Counted from the first letter of the stretch, positions 1 through 9,968 are shown. The stretch is DNA of 64,000 bases from Streptococcus equinus ATCC 9812 (GCF_000187265.1 NZ_GL698429.1:1107532-1171531), one strand, 5' to 3'. The notes: generated by a model not told the origin, from the letters alone. Made by a program: numbers and translations.

Positions 1-25
1 CGCTTTTTAAATCGTTGTTTTTTAC

Positions 26-56
26 AAATAAAAACTCAACCATATCAGACTGAGTT
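26..56 (-). terminator. Rho-independent terminator after the two mini-ORFs
   Basis: On the minus strand a 6-bp stem (AACTCA at 33-38 with TGAGTT at 51-56) is followed by a T-rich run. It lies at the stop codon of the small ORF at 55-120 and would close that unit. Confidence 0.5.
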
Positions 57-120
57 AAATTATTTCCATGGTCTTACGTCTCTTATTGCGGGTAATTCTA
101 CTGCCATAGCGAAATATCAA
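55..120 (-). CDS. Possible 21-aa basic peptide with TTG start
   Basis: A TTG start is preceded by a good Shine-Dalgarno site (AAGGAG at 130-135, 9 nt spacing). The frame encodes about 21 residues containing FRYGSRITRNKRRK, so the product would be strongly basic. It follows the 23-aa ORF at 141-212 and ends at a terminator. I recognise no family. The ribosome site and terminator are the only support; it could be chance or the tail of a decayed gene. Confidence 0.3.
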   Translation of the reverse strand: MIFRYGSRITRNKRRKTMEII

Positions 121-140
121 AAAAGAGCACTCCTTCTAGC

Positions 141-212
141 TTACTTACCGTAAGCTGGTTTCATGTGGATTGTTTTGACAAAATACTTCTTGTAGGTTAC
201 TTTAACTGTCAT
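141..212 (-). CDS. Possible 23-aa small peptide
   Basis: An ATG at 212 has an AGAGG ribosome site 8 nt upstream. The peptide starts MTVKVTYKKYFVK and ends HMKPAYGK; it is lysine- and aromatic-rich with no membrane segment. A TATAAT box at 244-249 lies just downstream of the recG terminator, so the ORF could have its own promoter. With the ORF at 55-120 it would make a two-peptide unit. Function unknown. Confidence 0.35.
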   Translation of the reverse strand: MTVKVTYKKYFVKTIHMKPAYGK

Positions 213-244
213 AAGCTTTACCTCTCATTTATTTAGTAAAGTCA

Positions 245-274
245 TTATAAAAAGGCAAGCTTAAGCTTGCCTTG
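245..274 (-). terminator. recG terminator
   Basis: The palindrome AAGGCAAGCTT/AAGCTTGCCTT at 252-273 is followed on the minus strand by a T run. It lies about 20 nt past the recG stop codon. Confidence 0.8.
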
Positions 275-293
275 CAAAAAACTTTCAATAACC

Positions 294-2309
294 TTAATCG
301 AAATTTCCTTTATCTTTGAGATTTTGGCTAATGACTTGCCACAGTGGATTGCTTTTCCAATCTTTTTCTGAAACAATCTGACTTGCAACGCGCCTTGCCT
401 CTTCAAGAATATTATAATCTTCAACGATATCAGCCACTTGGAATTCTGGAATTCCTGATTGGCGTGTTCCGAAGATTTCACCTGAACCACGCATTTTAAG
501 GTCAGCTTCTGCCAAGACAAAACCATCTGTGGTTTCTGTCATGATTTTCATGCGTTCCTTACCTGTCTGAGTCTTAGGATTTGCGACTAAAATAGCATAC
601 GATTGTTTTTGCCCACGTCCGACACGTCCGCGCAGCTGATGTAGCTGACTAAGCCCAAAACGATCAGCATCCATGATAATCATGATAGTTGCATTTGGCA
701 CATTGACACCAACTTCAATAACTGTCGTTGATACCAGAACCTGACTTTTTTGCGCCTTAAAATCTTGCATGATGGCTTCTTTCTCGTCATTTTTCATGCG
801 ACCATGCATCAAAGAAACTTCAGCTGTTCGATCAAAATAAGCAGAAAGTTCTTCATGCAAAGCAATAGCATTCTTCAAGTCAAGCGATTCTGATTCTTCA
901 ATCAAGGGTGAAATCACATAAGCCTGAGCTCCTTTTTGGAGCTCTTTTTTCACCCAATCAAGTACAACCTCCAATTGCTCATGTTTCACCCAACGTGTAA
1001 TAATTGGTTTCCGACCTGCTGGCAATTCGTCAATGATTGAAACATCCATCTCACCAAAGGCAGTAATGGCGAGCGTACGAGGGATAGGTGTCGCAGTCAT
1101 CATGAGCACATCAGGATTTTCCCCTTTTTCACGGAAAATACGACGCTGATTAACTCCAAAGCGATGCTGCTCATCCGTAATGACAAGTCCCAGACGATGG
1201 TAGCTCACCGCATCTTGAATAAGCGCATGCGTTCCTACAATCATGTCCACAGAACCATCAGCAATCGCCGTAAGAGCTGCCTTTTTAGCCGCCGATTTCA
1301 TTCCCGATGTCAAAATGGCAATGGATAAATCAGGAAAGAGTTGCGTCAGACTCTCAAAATGTTGCTCTGCTAAAATTTCTGTTGGCACCATCAAAGCAGA
1401 CTGAAAACCAGCCGTATACGCAGCATACATGGCAAGACTAGCAACAACAGTTTTACCCGAACCAACATCCCCTTGCAAAAGACGATTCATGTGCCCACCA
1501 GAGCGCATATCAGACAAAATGTCACTTAGACTTCGTTTCTGACCACCCGTTAGAACAAATGGCAGAGCTGCAATCTTTTCAGCCATTTTCTTCTCGTCAA
1601 AAGCAATCGCAAGGCCATTTGCTTCAGATTTGTTATCAGCCTTCAAGGCTTGCAGATTCATTTGGAAATAAAAGAGTTCTTCAAACTTGATACGTCGAAG
1701 AGCTTGCTTGTATTCAGCTAAATCTTTTGGAAAATGCATAGCAGCTGTTGCTTTCGCTCGACTCAGCAAACGGTATTTCTCCAAAAGCACCTGCGGTAAA
1801 TTCTCAGGCAACCAGTTTTGAGCACCAATTTCAAAAGCTGACTTAATAGCCTTAACTAGCGCTACCTGTGAGATGCCTTGTGCTACTCGGTAAACAGGTT
1901 GCATATCGTCTTCCACCTGCGCTAAAATCTTCATTCCTGTCACTGCAGATTTTAGGGCATCCCATTTTCCAAAAATCGCCACATCACTGCCAAGCTCTAC
2001 CTTGTCAGAAAGATAAGGTTGGTTGAAAAATGATACCGTAATAACAGCCTCGCCTTGTCGAATTTTAAAGGACAGACGGTTACGCTTATAACCATAATAT
2101 TGTACATTAGCTGGTGTGACGACTGTACCAGTGATGACAGCCTTTTCACCATCAACTAAATCTAAAGCACTTTTACTCTTAAAATCTTCATATCGAAAAG
2201 GATAGTAAAGCAGCAAATCTTCAATCGTATAAATATCTAACTTATGAAACTTCTCTGCTGACTTCGGTCCTATTCCTTTTAATTCCACAATTGATGATTG
2301 TAAATTCAT
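294..2309 (-). CDS. recG: ATP-dependent DNA helicase RecG
   Basis: RecG remodels stalled replication forks and branch-migrates Holliday junctions in the cytoplasm. The 671 residues match the family length. An N-terminal wedge/OB region precedes a helicase core with Walker A (GDVGSGKT, about residue 285) and the RecG-type box II DEQH (VITDEQHRFG); the RGRVGRG motif of the second helicase domain is also present. The start MNLQSS is preceded by GTGAGG, and a -10 box (TATAAT, 2329-2334) lies close upstream. It follows alr but is separated from it by a terminator, so it can be transcribed on its own. Confidence 0.97.
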   Translation of the reverse strand: MNLQSSIVELKGIGPKSAEKFHKLDIYTIEDLLLYYPFRYEDFKSKSALDLVDGEKAVITGTVVTPANVQYYGYKRNRLSFKIRQGEAVITVSFFNQPYLSDKVELGSDVAIFGKWDALKSAVTGMKILAQVEDDMQPVYRVAQGISQVALVKAIKSAFEIGAQNWLPENLPQVLLEKYRLLSRAKATAAMHFPKDLAEYKQALRRIKFEELFYFQMNLQALKADNKSEANGLAIAFDEKKMAEKIAALPFVLTGGQKRSLSDILSDMRSGGHMNRLLQGDVGSGKTVVASLAMYAAYTAGFQSALMVPTEILAEQHFESLTQLFPDLSIAILTSGMKSAAKKAALTAIADGSVDMIVGTHALIQDAVSYHRLGLVITDEQHRFGVNQRRIFREKGENPDVLMMTATPIPRTLAITAFGEMDVSIIDELPAGRKPIITRWVKHEQLEVVLDWVKKELQKGAQAYVISPLIEESESLDLKNAIALHEELSAYFDRTAEVSLMHGRMKNDEKEAIMQDFKAQKSQVLVSTTVIEVGVNVPNATIMIIMDADRFGLSQLHQLRGRVGRGQKQSYAILVANPKTQTGKERMKIMTETTDGFVLAEADLKMRGSGEIFGTRQSGIPEFQVADIVEDYNILEEARRVASQIVSEKDWKSNPLWQVISQNLKDKGNFD

Positions 2310-2340
2310 AAAACCTCACTTTTCTATTATTATAACAAAA

Positions 2341-2388
2341 ATAGATTCTAAATCGCTGTAAGACTTCTCACAACGATTGTAGAATCTG
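2341..2388 (-). terminator. alr terminator, upstream of the recG promoter
   Basis: AGATTCTA at 2343-2350 pairs perfectly with TAGAATCT at 2380-2387, with further pairing inside, and a T-rich run follows on the minus strand. The recG -10 box (2329-2334) starts directly after it. Confidence 0.7.
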
Positions 2389-2398
2389 CTTTTATCTT

Positions 2399-3505
2399 TT
2401 ATTTTGAATAGAAACGTGGAATTCGGTCACTCAATAGACATAGAACTTCATAGTTGATTGTGCCACGTTTTTTAGCCAAATCAGTCGCTGAAATGACTTT
2501 GTCACCTTCTTGACCAATCAAAGTTACTTTTGTACCGATTGGGAATTTTTCAGGCAAGCGAATCGTAATTTGGTCCATTGACACGCGCCCAACGATTTCA
2601 CAAACTTGACCATTCACAAGAACTGAGAAACCTTGCAAATCACGTGTCCAACCATCGGCGTAACCGATTGGCACTGTCGCAATGTATTCTTCTTTTTGAG
2701 CTGTGTAAGTAGCACCGTAGCCAACCGTTGCGCCAGCTGGAATTGTCTTCACGTGAACAAGTGATGATTCCAAGCTAAGAGCTGGTTTAATCGGATAAGG
2801 AAGCTCAATATCAGTTCCACTTGGATTCAATCCATACATGACAATACCAAGACGAACAATGTTAAAAATAGTTTCACTGTGCCAAATACTTGTTGCTGAG
2901 TTACTAGCATGAACAAGTGCTGGTTTATCACTCAAATTGTCAACAATATTTGTGAAGAATTCAAGTTGTTCATTAAATTTAGTATCATCAGCTTCATCAG
3001 CAGTCGCAAAATGAGTGAAGATTCCTTCGACACTAGCGCCAGCTTTTTTCAAATTAGCAATCAAGTTTTCAGCTTCATCAAGACTACGCACACCGATACG
3101 TCCCATACCAGAGTCAACTTTCAAGTGAACCTTAACACCTTTAAGACTAATATCTTGCTCAATCGCTAAATCGAGCCATTCTTGGCTGGCAACTGTAAGC
3201 GTAATATCATAATCACGCGCTAAAGCAACTTCATTAGGCATAATAACACCTAAAATCAAGATAGTTTCTTCAATGCCTGCTTCACGAAGTTCAAGAGCTT
3301 CATCAACGTTAGAAACACAGAAACCATCCACTAAGTGATGCACAGCTTGTGCGACTTTTTTGGCACCATGTCCGTAAGCATTAGCTTTTACAACTGCAAA
3401 AGCTTTTTTCCCTTCTGGAATATTAGCCTTAACCGCCTCAATATTTTGACAAATAGCCCCCAAATCAATTAAGGCTCTTGTTGGTCGGTGTAAACTTGAA
3501 ATCAT
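2399..3505 (-). CDS. alr: Alanine racemase
   Basis: This PLP-dependent enzyme interconverts L- and D-alanine and supplies D-Ala for peptidoglycan and teichoic acid D-alanylation. It has 368 residues, the normal length. The PLP lysine lies in [11 protein letters not shown] near residue 40, and the C-terminal barrel carries the VGRVSMDQ motif. The start [10 protein letters not shown] has an upstream GGAG. It follows acpS on the same strand with a 73-nt gap, the usual acpS-alr-recG order of streptococci. Confidence 0.97.
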   Translation of the reverse strand: MISSLHRPTRALIDLGAICQNIEAVKANIPEGKKAFAVVKANAYGHGAKKVAQAVHHLVDGFCVSNVDEALELREAGIEETILILGVIMPNEVALARDYDITLTVASQEWLDLAIEQDISLKGVKVHLKVDSGMGRIGVRSLDEAENLIANLKKAGASVEGIFTHFATADEADDTKFNEQLEFFTNIVDNLSDKPALVHASNSATSIWHSETIFNIVRLGIVMYGLNPSGTDIELPYPIKPALSLESSLVHVKTIPAGATVGYGATYTAQKEEYIATVPIGYADGWTRDLQGFSVLVNGQVCEIVGRVSMDQITIRLPEKFPIGTKVTLIGQEGDKVISATDLAKKRGTINYEVLCLLSDRIPRFYSK

Positions 3506-3578
3506 TTTTTCTCCTCCAAAGCTAGTAAAAATTTATCGACTCATCCAACTTTTCATTTTTCAAACATTCAACAAACAA

Positions 3579-3932
3579 TTATTTCTCTAAAATAACACTT
3601 GCTTGTACAAGGTTACCAGTGTGAGAAAGCGACACAAAGCAATTTCCCTCAAAAGGTGACTTGGTAATCACTGGCGCCCCAAGATCGTTACTGAGAATCT
3701 CAATATCCTTAAAACCAACTGCACCAATACCAGTACCCAGTGCTTTTGAAAATGCTTCTTTTGCTGCCCAGCGGCCTGCTAAAAATTCCATCTGACGCTT
3801 CTCAGCTTTAAATGCTGAAAAAATCTGAAATTCTTTGTCAGTCAAAATCCGCCTAGCAAATCTTTCATTTTTTTCATAAGCTCGCTTGATTGCAGCTATT
3901 TCCTGCAAATCAATGCCATGACCAATAATCAT
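3579..3932 (-). CDS. acpS: Holo-[acyl-carrier-protein] synthase
   Basis: AcpS transfers 4'-phosphopantetheine from CoA to the serine of apo-ACP, activating fatty acid synthesis. The 117-residue length is typical. The magnesium-binding motif GHGIDLQEI is at the N-terminus and the second conserved block [16 protein letters not shown] is mid-protein. The ATG has an AAAGGAG site 4 nt upstream. It lies immediately upstream of alr. Confidence 0.96.
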   Translation of the reverse strand: MIIGHGIDLQEIAAIKRAYEKNERFARRILTDKEFQIFSAFKAEKRQMEFLAGRWAAKEAFSKALGTGIGAVGFKDIEILSNDLGAPVITKSPFEGNCFVSLSHTGNLVQASVILEK

Positions 3933-4001
3933 ACGTCTCCTTTGTGAAAAATGATTTAAACCAATTCAAAATCCTTATTAGCTTAACTCTTAACGATTTC
4001 C

Positions 4002-4034
4002 AAAACTAAGGAGCTGAGAAAATTCCCCAGCCCC
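4002..4034 (-). terminator. Probable terminator after the DAHP synthase pair
   Basis: A GGGGCTG/CAGCTCC stem with one G-U pair is followed by an interrupted T run on the minus strand, just past the second DAHP synthase stop. Confidence 0.5.
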
Positions 4035-4050
4035 ATATGTTATTCAATTA

Positions 4051-5106
4051 TTAGAATAGCAATTCTTCATAAGAATCATGACTTAAGGTTACATGGATTT
4101 CACGAATCAATTTTTCAGTTTTATCCCATCCTAGACATGGGTCTGTGATCGATTTTCCAAATACCTCTGGTGTATCTTGGCGACCATCTTCCAAGTAAGA
4201 TTCAATCATGAATCCACGTACATACTTGTTAATTTTATCACTCCAGTCGCGATTAATCAATGTTTGACGTACAATACGGATTTGTTCAAGATATTTTTTA
4301 CCAGAATTGTCATGATTTGTATCCACAACGATGAATGGATTTTTAAGTCCCATTTCTTCGTAGCGGTCAATTGCTTTCAACAAGTCATCATAATAGTAAT
4401 TTGGCACATTCTCACCGTATTCATTATTTGAACCACGAAGAATGGCGTGTGCCAATGGATTACCATCTGTTTCAACCTCTGCACTACGGTAAATAAAGTT
4501 TTGTTTATTTTGTGCAGCGTAGATACCGTTAAACATAACGTTTAAATTACCAGATGTTGGATTTTTCATACCTGCTGGCGCATCAATTCCTGAAGCAACA
4601 AAACGATGTTCTTGGTCTTCTACAGAACGAGCACCAACCGCATGATATGATACCAAATCATCTACCAATGGCAGATTATCAGGATAAAGCATCTCATCTG
4701 CTGTTGTCAAACCAGTCTCTGTAATGACACGGTAATGCAAATGACGAACAGCAGCGATACCATTAATCAAGTCAGGCAATTTTGATGTGTCTGGCTGATG
4801 CATCAATCCTTTATAGCCATCACCATTTGTACGAGGTTTTGCTGTATAGACACGCATCACGATAAAAATCTTGTCTTTTACTTCTTCTTGAAGTTTTGCT
4901 AGACGATGAGCGTACTCTAACACAGCATCTTCATTATCAGATGAGCAAGGACCGATAACCAAAAGAATACGGTCATCCTCACCCTTGATGATTTTCGCTA
5001 ATTCAACATCACGTGCTTTTTTCTTAGCAAGAAAATCACCTTCTAATTTTGAAAGTTCTTTAACTTGTGCAATATCGATTCTTGCACTTTTTTGATGTAT
5101 TCCCAT
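4051..5106 (-). CDS. aroG: 3-deoxy-7-phosphoheptulonate (DAHP) synthase, second tandem copy
   Basis: The enzyme condenses phosphoenolpyruvate and erythrose-4-phosphate, the first step of the shikimate pathway. The 351 residues contain the class I (AroF/G/H-type) motifs LLVIGPCSSDNEDAVLEYAH, RVYTAKPRTNGDGYKG, VGARSVEDQEHRFVASG and VDTNHDNSGKKY. It begins 2 nt after the stop of a close paralogue (5109-6140) and has a weak ribosome site (TAGGTAA) at its end, so translational coupling is likely. The N-terminus differs from its twin and the C-terminus is a few residues longer (SHDSYEELLF). The pair looks like an old tandem duplication; different feedback sensitivity is possible but not shown. Confidence 0.95.
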   Translation of the reverse strand: MGIHQKSARIDIAQVKELSKLEGDFLAKKKARDVELAKIIKGEDDRILLVIGPCSSDNEDAVLEYAHRLAKLQEEVKDKIFIVMRVYTAKPRTNGDGYKGLMHQPDTSKLPDLINGIAAVRHLHYRVITETGLTTADEMLYPDNLPLVDDLVSYHAVGARSVEDQEHRFVASGIDAPAGMKNPTSGNLNVMFNGIYAAQNKQNFIYRSAEVETDGNPLAHAILRGSNNEYGENVPNYYYDDLLKAIDRYEEMGLKNPFIVVDTNHDNSGKKYLEQIRIVRQTLINRDWSDKINKYVRGFMIESYLEDGRQDTPEVFGKSITDPCLGWDKTEKLIREIHVTLSHDSYEELLF

Positions 5107-5108
5107 AA

Positions 5109-6140
5109 TTATTTACCTAGAGTTTCGTAGATTTCGTGTACAAGTTTCTCAGTATTATCCCAACCAAGACATGGGTCTGTGATTGATTTACCAAATACCT
5201 CAGGTTTATCTTGACGACCATCTTCTAAGTAAGATTCAATCATAAAGCCACGAACGTATTTGTTAATTTTTTCATTCCAATCACGGTTAATCAATGTTTG
5301 GCGGACAATACGTACTTGCTCTAAATATTGTTTTCCTGAATTATCATGGTTCGTATCGATAACGATGAATGGATTTTCAAGACCCATTTTTTCGTACTGA
5401 TCGATCGTATCAATAACATTATCATAATAATAATTTGGAATATTTTTCCCATATTCATTAAGCGCACCACGTAAAATAACGTGCGTCAATGGGTTACCAG
5501 ATGTTTCTACTTCTTCACCATTAAACAAGAATGATTGTTTATTTTGTGCGGCATAAATACCGTTAAACATGACATTCAAGTTTCCAGAAGTAGGGTTCTT
5601 CATACCAGTTGGAACACTGATACCTGAAGCAACAAAGCGGTGCTGTTGGTCCTCAACCGAACGCGCACCGACAGCGATGTAAGATACCAAATCATCTACC
5701 AAAGGTAAGTTCTCTGGATAAAGCATTTCATCAGCCGTTGTCAAACCAGTCTCTGAAATGACACGATAGTGAAGGTGACGAACAGCCTTGATACCGTTAA
5801 TCAAGCTTGGTGCCTCAGATGTATTTGGTTGGTGCACCAAACCTTTATAACCATCACCATTCGTACGAGGTTTTGCTGTATAGACACGCATCACCATAAA
5901 GACACGATCTTTAACTTCTTCTTGAAGTTTTGCAAGACGATGAGCGTACTCTAACACAGCATCTTCATTATCAGATGAACAAGGACCAATGACTAAAAGG
6001 ACTCGGTTGTCTTCACCCTTAATGATAGCTTCTAATTCGCGATCACGTGCCTCTTTTTTAGCTAAAACATCACCAGTTAATTTTGATTCCTCTTTGAGAG
6101 CATCGAAATTAATCTTCTTACTTGTTGCTGTAAATGACAT
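5109..6140 (-). CDS. aroG: 3-deoxy-7-phosphoheptulonate (DAHP) synthase, first tandem copy
   Basis: Same reaction and class as the downstream copy, 343 residues, with the motifs LLVIGPCSSDNEDAVLEYAH, RVYTAKPRTNGDGYKG and IDTNHDNSGKQY. The two proteins are near identical through most of the catalytic barrel and diverge at the N-terminus and in the segment around residues 195-250. The start has a GGAGAGG site upstream and a promoter at 6176-6203 lies between secA and this gene, so the pair forms its own two-gene operon. Confidence 0.95.
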   Translation of the reverse strand: MSFTATSKKINFDALKEESKLTGDVLAKKEARDRELEAIIKGEDNRVLLVIGPCSSDNEDAVLEYAHRLAKLQEEVKDRVFMVMRVYTAKPRTNGDGYKGLVHQPNTSEAPSLINGIKAVRHLHYRVISETGLTTADEMLYPENLPLVDDLVSYIAVGARSVEDQQHRFVASGISVPTGMKNPTSGNLNVMFNGIYAAQNKQSFLFNGEEVETSGNPLTHVILRGALNEYGKNIPNYYYDNVIDTIDQYEKMGLENPFIVIDTNHDNSGKQYLEQVRIVRQTLINRDWNEKINKYVRGFMIESYLEDGRQDKPEVFGKSITDPCLGWDNTEKLVHEIYETLGK

Positions 6141-6175
6141 ATATTTCCTCTCCTGAATTAGTTAAGATTTCATCT

Positions 6176-6203
6176 ATTATACCATTTTCAAGAGCTTTTT
6201 CAA
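6176..6203 (-). promoter_or_regulatory. Promoter of the DAHP synthase operon
   Basis: On the minus strand TTGAAA (6198-6203), a 16-bp spacer and an extended -10 TGGTATAAT (TATAAT at 6176-6181) lie upstream of the first DAHP synthase and overlap the end of secA's 3' region. Confidence 0.7.
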
Positions 6204-6231
6204 TAAATTGTCAGAATTTTCTGTTGGTTTT

Positions 6232-8754
6232 TTAAAAATGTCTGCGACCGTGGCAATTTTTGAATTTTTTACCAGATCCACAAGGGCACAATTCGTTACG
6301 TTTGACGTTAGAATAATCAATGTCGGATTGTACTTGTACATCTTGAGCAGCGATATTCTTTTCAGCCATTGTCGTAGCACGTTCAGTAGTACGTTCACGT
6401 TCTTGTTGGTGAATTTGTGCTTTCATCATTGTACGAGTCACATCAAATTCAATCGCACCAATCATAGCTTGGAACATACGGAAACCTTCTGATTGGTATT
6501 CAACAACTGGATTGTTTTGTGCATAACCACGCAAACCAACTGATTGACGTAGTTGATCAAGAGCATCAATGTGATCTGTCCACTTGTTATCCACAACCAT
6601 CAAAATCAATACTTTTTGGAATTCTTTAACAGCATCTTCATTTTGAAGCTTAGCGATTTGAGCATCGTAAACTTTCAATGCACGATTGTAAAGATCTTCT
6701 TTGATTTCTTCGAAATCTAATCCTTCAAGGTCAGATAGTTTGATAGAATCTTCAGCAACCAAGTTTGATTTAGCAAAGTTCAAGATAGCTTTGATACCTT
6801 CTTCGCGGTCCGCGCGGCTGTGGGCATCAACAGCACGATTAATCGTACGTTTAATCATTGCTTTGATTTCAGGAGCCAAATCACGGTCTGCAGTGATAAC
6901 ATCATGACGTTCAGCATAGATGATTTCGCGTTGTTCACGCATAACATCATCATATTGAAGGACTTGTTTACGAGTATCGTAGTTGTTACCTTCAACGCGT
7001 TTTTGAGCTGATTCTACTTGACGTGTCAACATTTTAGATTTGATGACTGCTTCTTCTTCATCAAGATTCATGCGATCAAGGAATACTTTAATACGATCTG
7101 AACCAAAACGACGCATCAAATCATCTTCAAGTGAAAGATAAAATTGTGATTCACCTGGGTCACCTTGACGACCAGCACGACCACGAAGCTGATTATCAAT
7201 ACGACGACTTTCGTGACGTTCTGTACCGATGACACAAAGTCCACCAAGTTCACGTACACCTTCACCAAGTTTGATATCTGTACCACGACCAGCCATGTTA
7301 GTTGCAATGGTAACAGCACCACGTTGACCAGCGTTCATGATAATTTGCGCTTCTTTAAAGTGGTTTTTCGCATTCAAAACTTCGTGCGGAATACCAGCTT
7401 CAACCAATTTCTTAGAAATAAGGTCTGATGTTTCAACGGCAACAGTACCAACCAAAACCGGTTGACCTTTAGCATGACGACGTTTAACATCTTCAACAAC
7501 CGCTCTAAATTTAGAAGCAAGTGTTGGGTACAACAAATCTGGGTGGTCAATACGTGCTACAGGTTTGTTAGTTGGAATCGGAATGATGCGCATGTTGTAA
7601 ACTTCGCGGAATTCCTCTTCTTCAGTTTTGGCTGTACCAGTCATACCTGCCAATTTTTTGTACATGCGGAACATGTTTTGGTAAGTAATCGACGCACTTG
7701 TCTTAGATTCTTCTTGGATACGTACACCTTCTTTAGCTTCGATAGCTTGGTGCAAACCATCAGAGAAACGACGACCTTCCATTGTACGACCAGTAAATTG
7801 GTCAACAATCAAGATTTCACCGTTTTCACTAACCACATAATCAATATCCAAAATCATAATGTAGTTAGCACGAAGAGCATTATCGATATAGTGTGTTAAG
7901 GCAACATTTTCCAAATCATAAAGATTTTCCAAGTGGAAATATTCTTCAGCTTTATCGATACCACTATCAGTTAGACCGATTGTTTTTGTTGGTACATCAA
8001 TGACATAATCAACACTTTCAAGTGTTTTAACGAATTTATCTGCACGAATGTAAAGTTGACTTGTTTCTGAAGTAACTTGACCAGAGACAATCAAAGGTGT
8101 TCTTGCTTCATCAATCAAGACAGAGTCAACTTCATCGACCAAGGCAAAGTTCAATGGACGTTGAACCATATCTTCTTGGCGAACAACCATGTTATCACGA
8201 AGGTAGTCAAAACCGATTTCTGAGTTTGTTGAATAAGTGATATCACAGTTATAAGCTTCACGTTTTTCGTATGGTGATTTAGCAGAAAGGTTGATACCTA
8301 CTGAAAGCCCCAACCAACTGTAAACTTCACCCATTTCAGTCGCGTCACGTGTTGCAAGGTATTCATTAACAGTGATAACGTGAACACCTTCACCTGCAAG
8401 TGCGTTAAGGTAAACTGGCATAGTCGCTGTCAATGTTTTACCTTCACCAGTACGCATTTCTGGCACGTCACCATTGTGCATAACGATACCACCCATGATT
8501 TGAACACGGTATGGATAAAGCCCAAGAACACGTTTTGCAGCTTCACGAACAACCGCAAAAGCTTCTGGCAATAACTGATCTAGCGTTTCACCATTTTGAT
8601 AACGTTGTTTGAATTCTGGTGTTTTTGCTTTTAATTCTTCATCAGACAAAGCAGCCATCGCATCAGCGTATGACTCAACTTTCTTTGCAATTTTTTCTAA
8701 TTTTATTAGTTCGCCTTTATCGTTTTCGATAACAGTTCGTAGAATATTTGCCAT
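6232..8754 (-). CDS. secA: Preprotein translocase ATPase SecA
   Basis: SecA drives secreted proteins through SecYEG using ATP. The chosen start, MANILRTV at 8754, has an AAAGGA site 7 nt upstream; a longer in-frame version from a GTG at 8784 is less likely. The 840-residue protein has Walker A ([13 protein letters not shown], about residue 100), the DEVD box ([17 protein letters not shown]), motor motif [10 protein letters not shown] and the C-terminal zinc-binding tail [15 protein letters not shown] small ORF at 8717-8794 overlaps its start codon in another frame. Confidence 0.97.
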   Translation of the reverse strand: MANILRTVIENDKGELIKLEKIAKKVESYADAMAALSDEELKAKTPEFKQRYQNGETLDQLLPEAFAVVREAAKRVLGLYPYRVQIMGGIVMHNGDVPEMRTGEGKTLTATMPVYLNALAGEGVHVITVNEYLATRDATEMGEVYSWLGLSVGINLSAKSPYEKREAYNCDITYSTNSEIGFDYLRDNMVVRQEDMVQRPLNFALVDEVDSVLIDEARTPLIVSGQVTSETSQLYIRADKFVKTLESVDYVIDVPTKTIGLTDSGIDKAEEYFHLENLYDLENVALTHYIDNALRANYIMILDIDYVVSENGEILIVDQFTGRTMEGRRFSDGLHQAIEAKEGVRIQEESKTSASITYQNMFRMYKKLAGMTGTAKTEEEEFREVYNMRIIPIPTNKPVARIDHPDLLYPTLASKFRAVVEDVKRRHAKGQPVLVGTVAVETSDLISKKLVEAGIPHEVLNAKNHFKEAQIIMNAGQRGAVTIATNMAGRGTDIKLGEGVRELGGLCVIGTERHESRRIDNQLRGRAGRQGDPGESQFYLSLEDDLMRRFGSDRIKVFLDRMNLDEEEAVIKSKMLTRQVESAQKRVEGNNYDTRKQVLQYDDVMREQREIIYAERHDVITADRDLAPEIKAMIKRTINRAVDAHSRADREEGIKAILNFAKSNLVAEDSIKLSDLEGLDFEEIKEDLYNRALKVYDAQIAKLQNEDAVKEFQKVLILMVVDNKWTDHIDALDQLRQSVGLRGYAQNNPVVEYQSEGFRMFQAMIGAIEFDVTRTMMKAQIHQQERERTTERATTMAEKNIAAQDVQVQSDIDYSNVKRNELCPCGSGKKFKNCHGRRHF

Positions 8755-8794
8755 CCCAATTCCTTTCGATAAACTTATCATCACATTTTATCAT
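8717..8794 (-). CDS. Possible 25-aa leader ORF overlapping the secA start
   Basis: An ATG at 8794 has a clean AGGAG site (8803-8807) 8 nt upstream. The reading frame runs 25 codons ([16 protein letters not shown], then YSTNCYRKR) and ends 37 nt inside secA in a different frame. The ribosome site is stronger than expected by chance. It could compete with or feed ribosomes to the secA start. No similarity to SecM is visible. Existence is inferred from the ribosome site alone. Confidence 0.35.
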   Translation of the reverse strand: MIKCDDKFIERNWDGKYSTNCYRKR

Positions 8795-8918
8795 AAAAAG
8801 CGCTCCTATACAAGAATACGCTATCATGACAACTAAGCCATAAACTAGATAACACGGTATGATTTTTTAGTATTTATTAATAACATTCTAAGTATTTTCT
8901 GAGCATTCACCTGTTTCG

Positions 8919-8947
8919 ATTATACTCTTTTTTCACCTTAACAACAA
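8919..8947 (-). promoter_or_regulatory. secA promoter
   Basis: TTGTTG (8942-8947), a 17-bp spacer and TATAAT (8919-8924) on the minus strand. It gives a leader of about 160 nt before secA. Confidence 0.7.
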
Positions 8948-8980
8948 GAAAGCACTGTATTTCAAAGGAATTATCAGTGT

Positions 8981-9024
8981 AAAAAAAGATTGAAGAGCAG
9001 CCCTGCAGGACTTTTCCTCAATCT
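8981..9024 (-). terminator. scrK terminator
   Basis: AGATTGA and TCAATCT form the outer stem, with an inner pairing around the CCTGCAGG palindrome, followed by seven T on the minus strand. Confidence 0.8.
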
Positions 9025-9051
9025 CACTTACATCTTGTTAATCAAAATAAA

Positions 9052-9933
9052 TTAACGTTCTGAAACTTTCTTAGCTAAGGCAAAGTTTCCAAGTGTTGCA
9101 GAACCATTTTCAGCAACTCCTGGTGTTACGATATATTCAGTAACATCTGGAACTGGTACATAATCATTTAACAAAGCTTTAAATTTATCGCGAACACGTT
9201 TTAACATGTGTTCTTGTGCCATAACACCACCACCAAATACGATGACTTCTGGACGGTAAAGAAGTGTTGCTTGAATAGCTGCTTGGGCGATGTAGTAAGC
9301 TTGAACATCCCACACGTCTGAGTTAAGTTCAATCAATTCACCACGAATACCTGTACGTGCTTCAAGTGACGGACCAGCTGCCATACCTTCAAGACATCCT
9401 TTGTGGAATGGGCAAACGCCGCTAAAGTTATTAGCAACATCATGTGGGTGTGGAGCAACATAGACGTGACCTGCTTCTGTGTGACCAAGACCACCGATGA
9501 ATTGACCATTTTGAATAGCGCCAGCACCGATACCAGTACCGATTGTGTAATAAACAAGGCTCTTAACACCTTTACGGACAATTGTTTCACCGTAAGCTGA
9601 GCTATTAACGTCAGTTGTGAAATAGAATGGGACTTTGAAGTGTTTTGAAATCAAGCCAACCAAATCAACATTAGCCCAATGTGGTTTTGGAGTTGATGTG
9701 ATATAACCATAAGTTTCTGAATTTTGGTCGATATCAATCGGACCAAAAGAACCAATGGCAATACCAGCCAAATCTTTTTCAAAACGTTTGAAGAAAGCTA
9801 CTGTTTTATCAATTGTTTCGTAAGGTGTTGTTGTTGGAAACTGAACTTTTTCAACAACTTGGAAATTTTCGTCACCAACAGCACAAACAAATTTTGTTCC
9901 ACCTGCTTCGACACTACCGTATAATTTAGTCAT
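9052..9933 (-). CDS. scrK: Fructokinase (ROK family)
   Basis: ScrK phosphorylates the fructose freed by ScrB, feeding fructose-6-phosphate to glycolysis. The 293-residue protein has the ROK N-terminal phosphate loop (GSVEAGGTKFVCAVGDE), the mid-protein IGTGIGAGAI motif and a zinc-type cluster with GHxxxxPHPHD, CPFHKGCLEG. It lies next to scrA on the same strand but has its own promoter and a terminator on either side, so it is independently controlled. Confidence 0.95.
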   Translation of the reverse strand: MTKLYGSVEAGGTKFVCAVGDENFQVVEKVQFPTTTPYETIDKTVAFFKRFEKDLAGIAIGSFGPIDIDQNSETYGYITSTPKPHWANVDLVGLISKHFKVPFYFTTDVNSSAYGETIVRKGVKSLVYYTIGTGIGAGAIQNGQFIGGLGHTEAGHVYVAPHPHDVANNFSGVCPFHKGCLEGMAAGPSLEARTGIRGELIELNSDVWDVQAYYIAQAAIQATLLYRPEVIVFGGGVMAQEHMLKRVRDKFKALLNDYVPVPDVTEYIVTPGVAENGSATLGNFALAKKVSER

Positions 9934-9968
9934 GTTATCTCCCTTTTAAATGCTATTTTATACACAAT

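Noticed and set aside
6701-8574. Long plus-strand frames opposite secA
   Set aside because: They lie antisense to a well-conserved gene, lack ribosome sites and have the codon pattern of a shadow frame.
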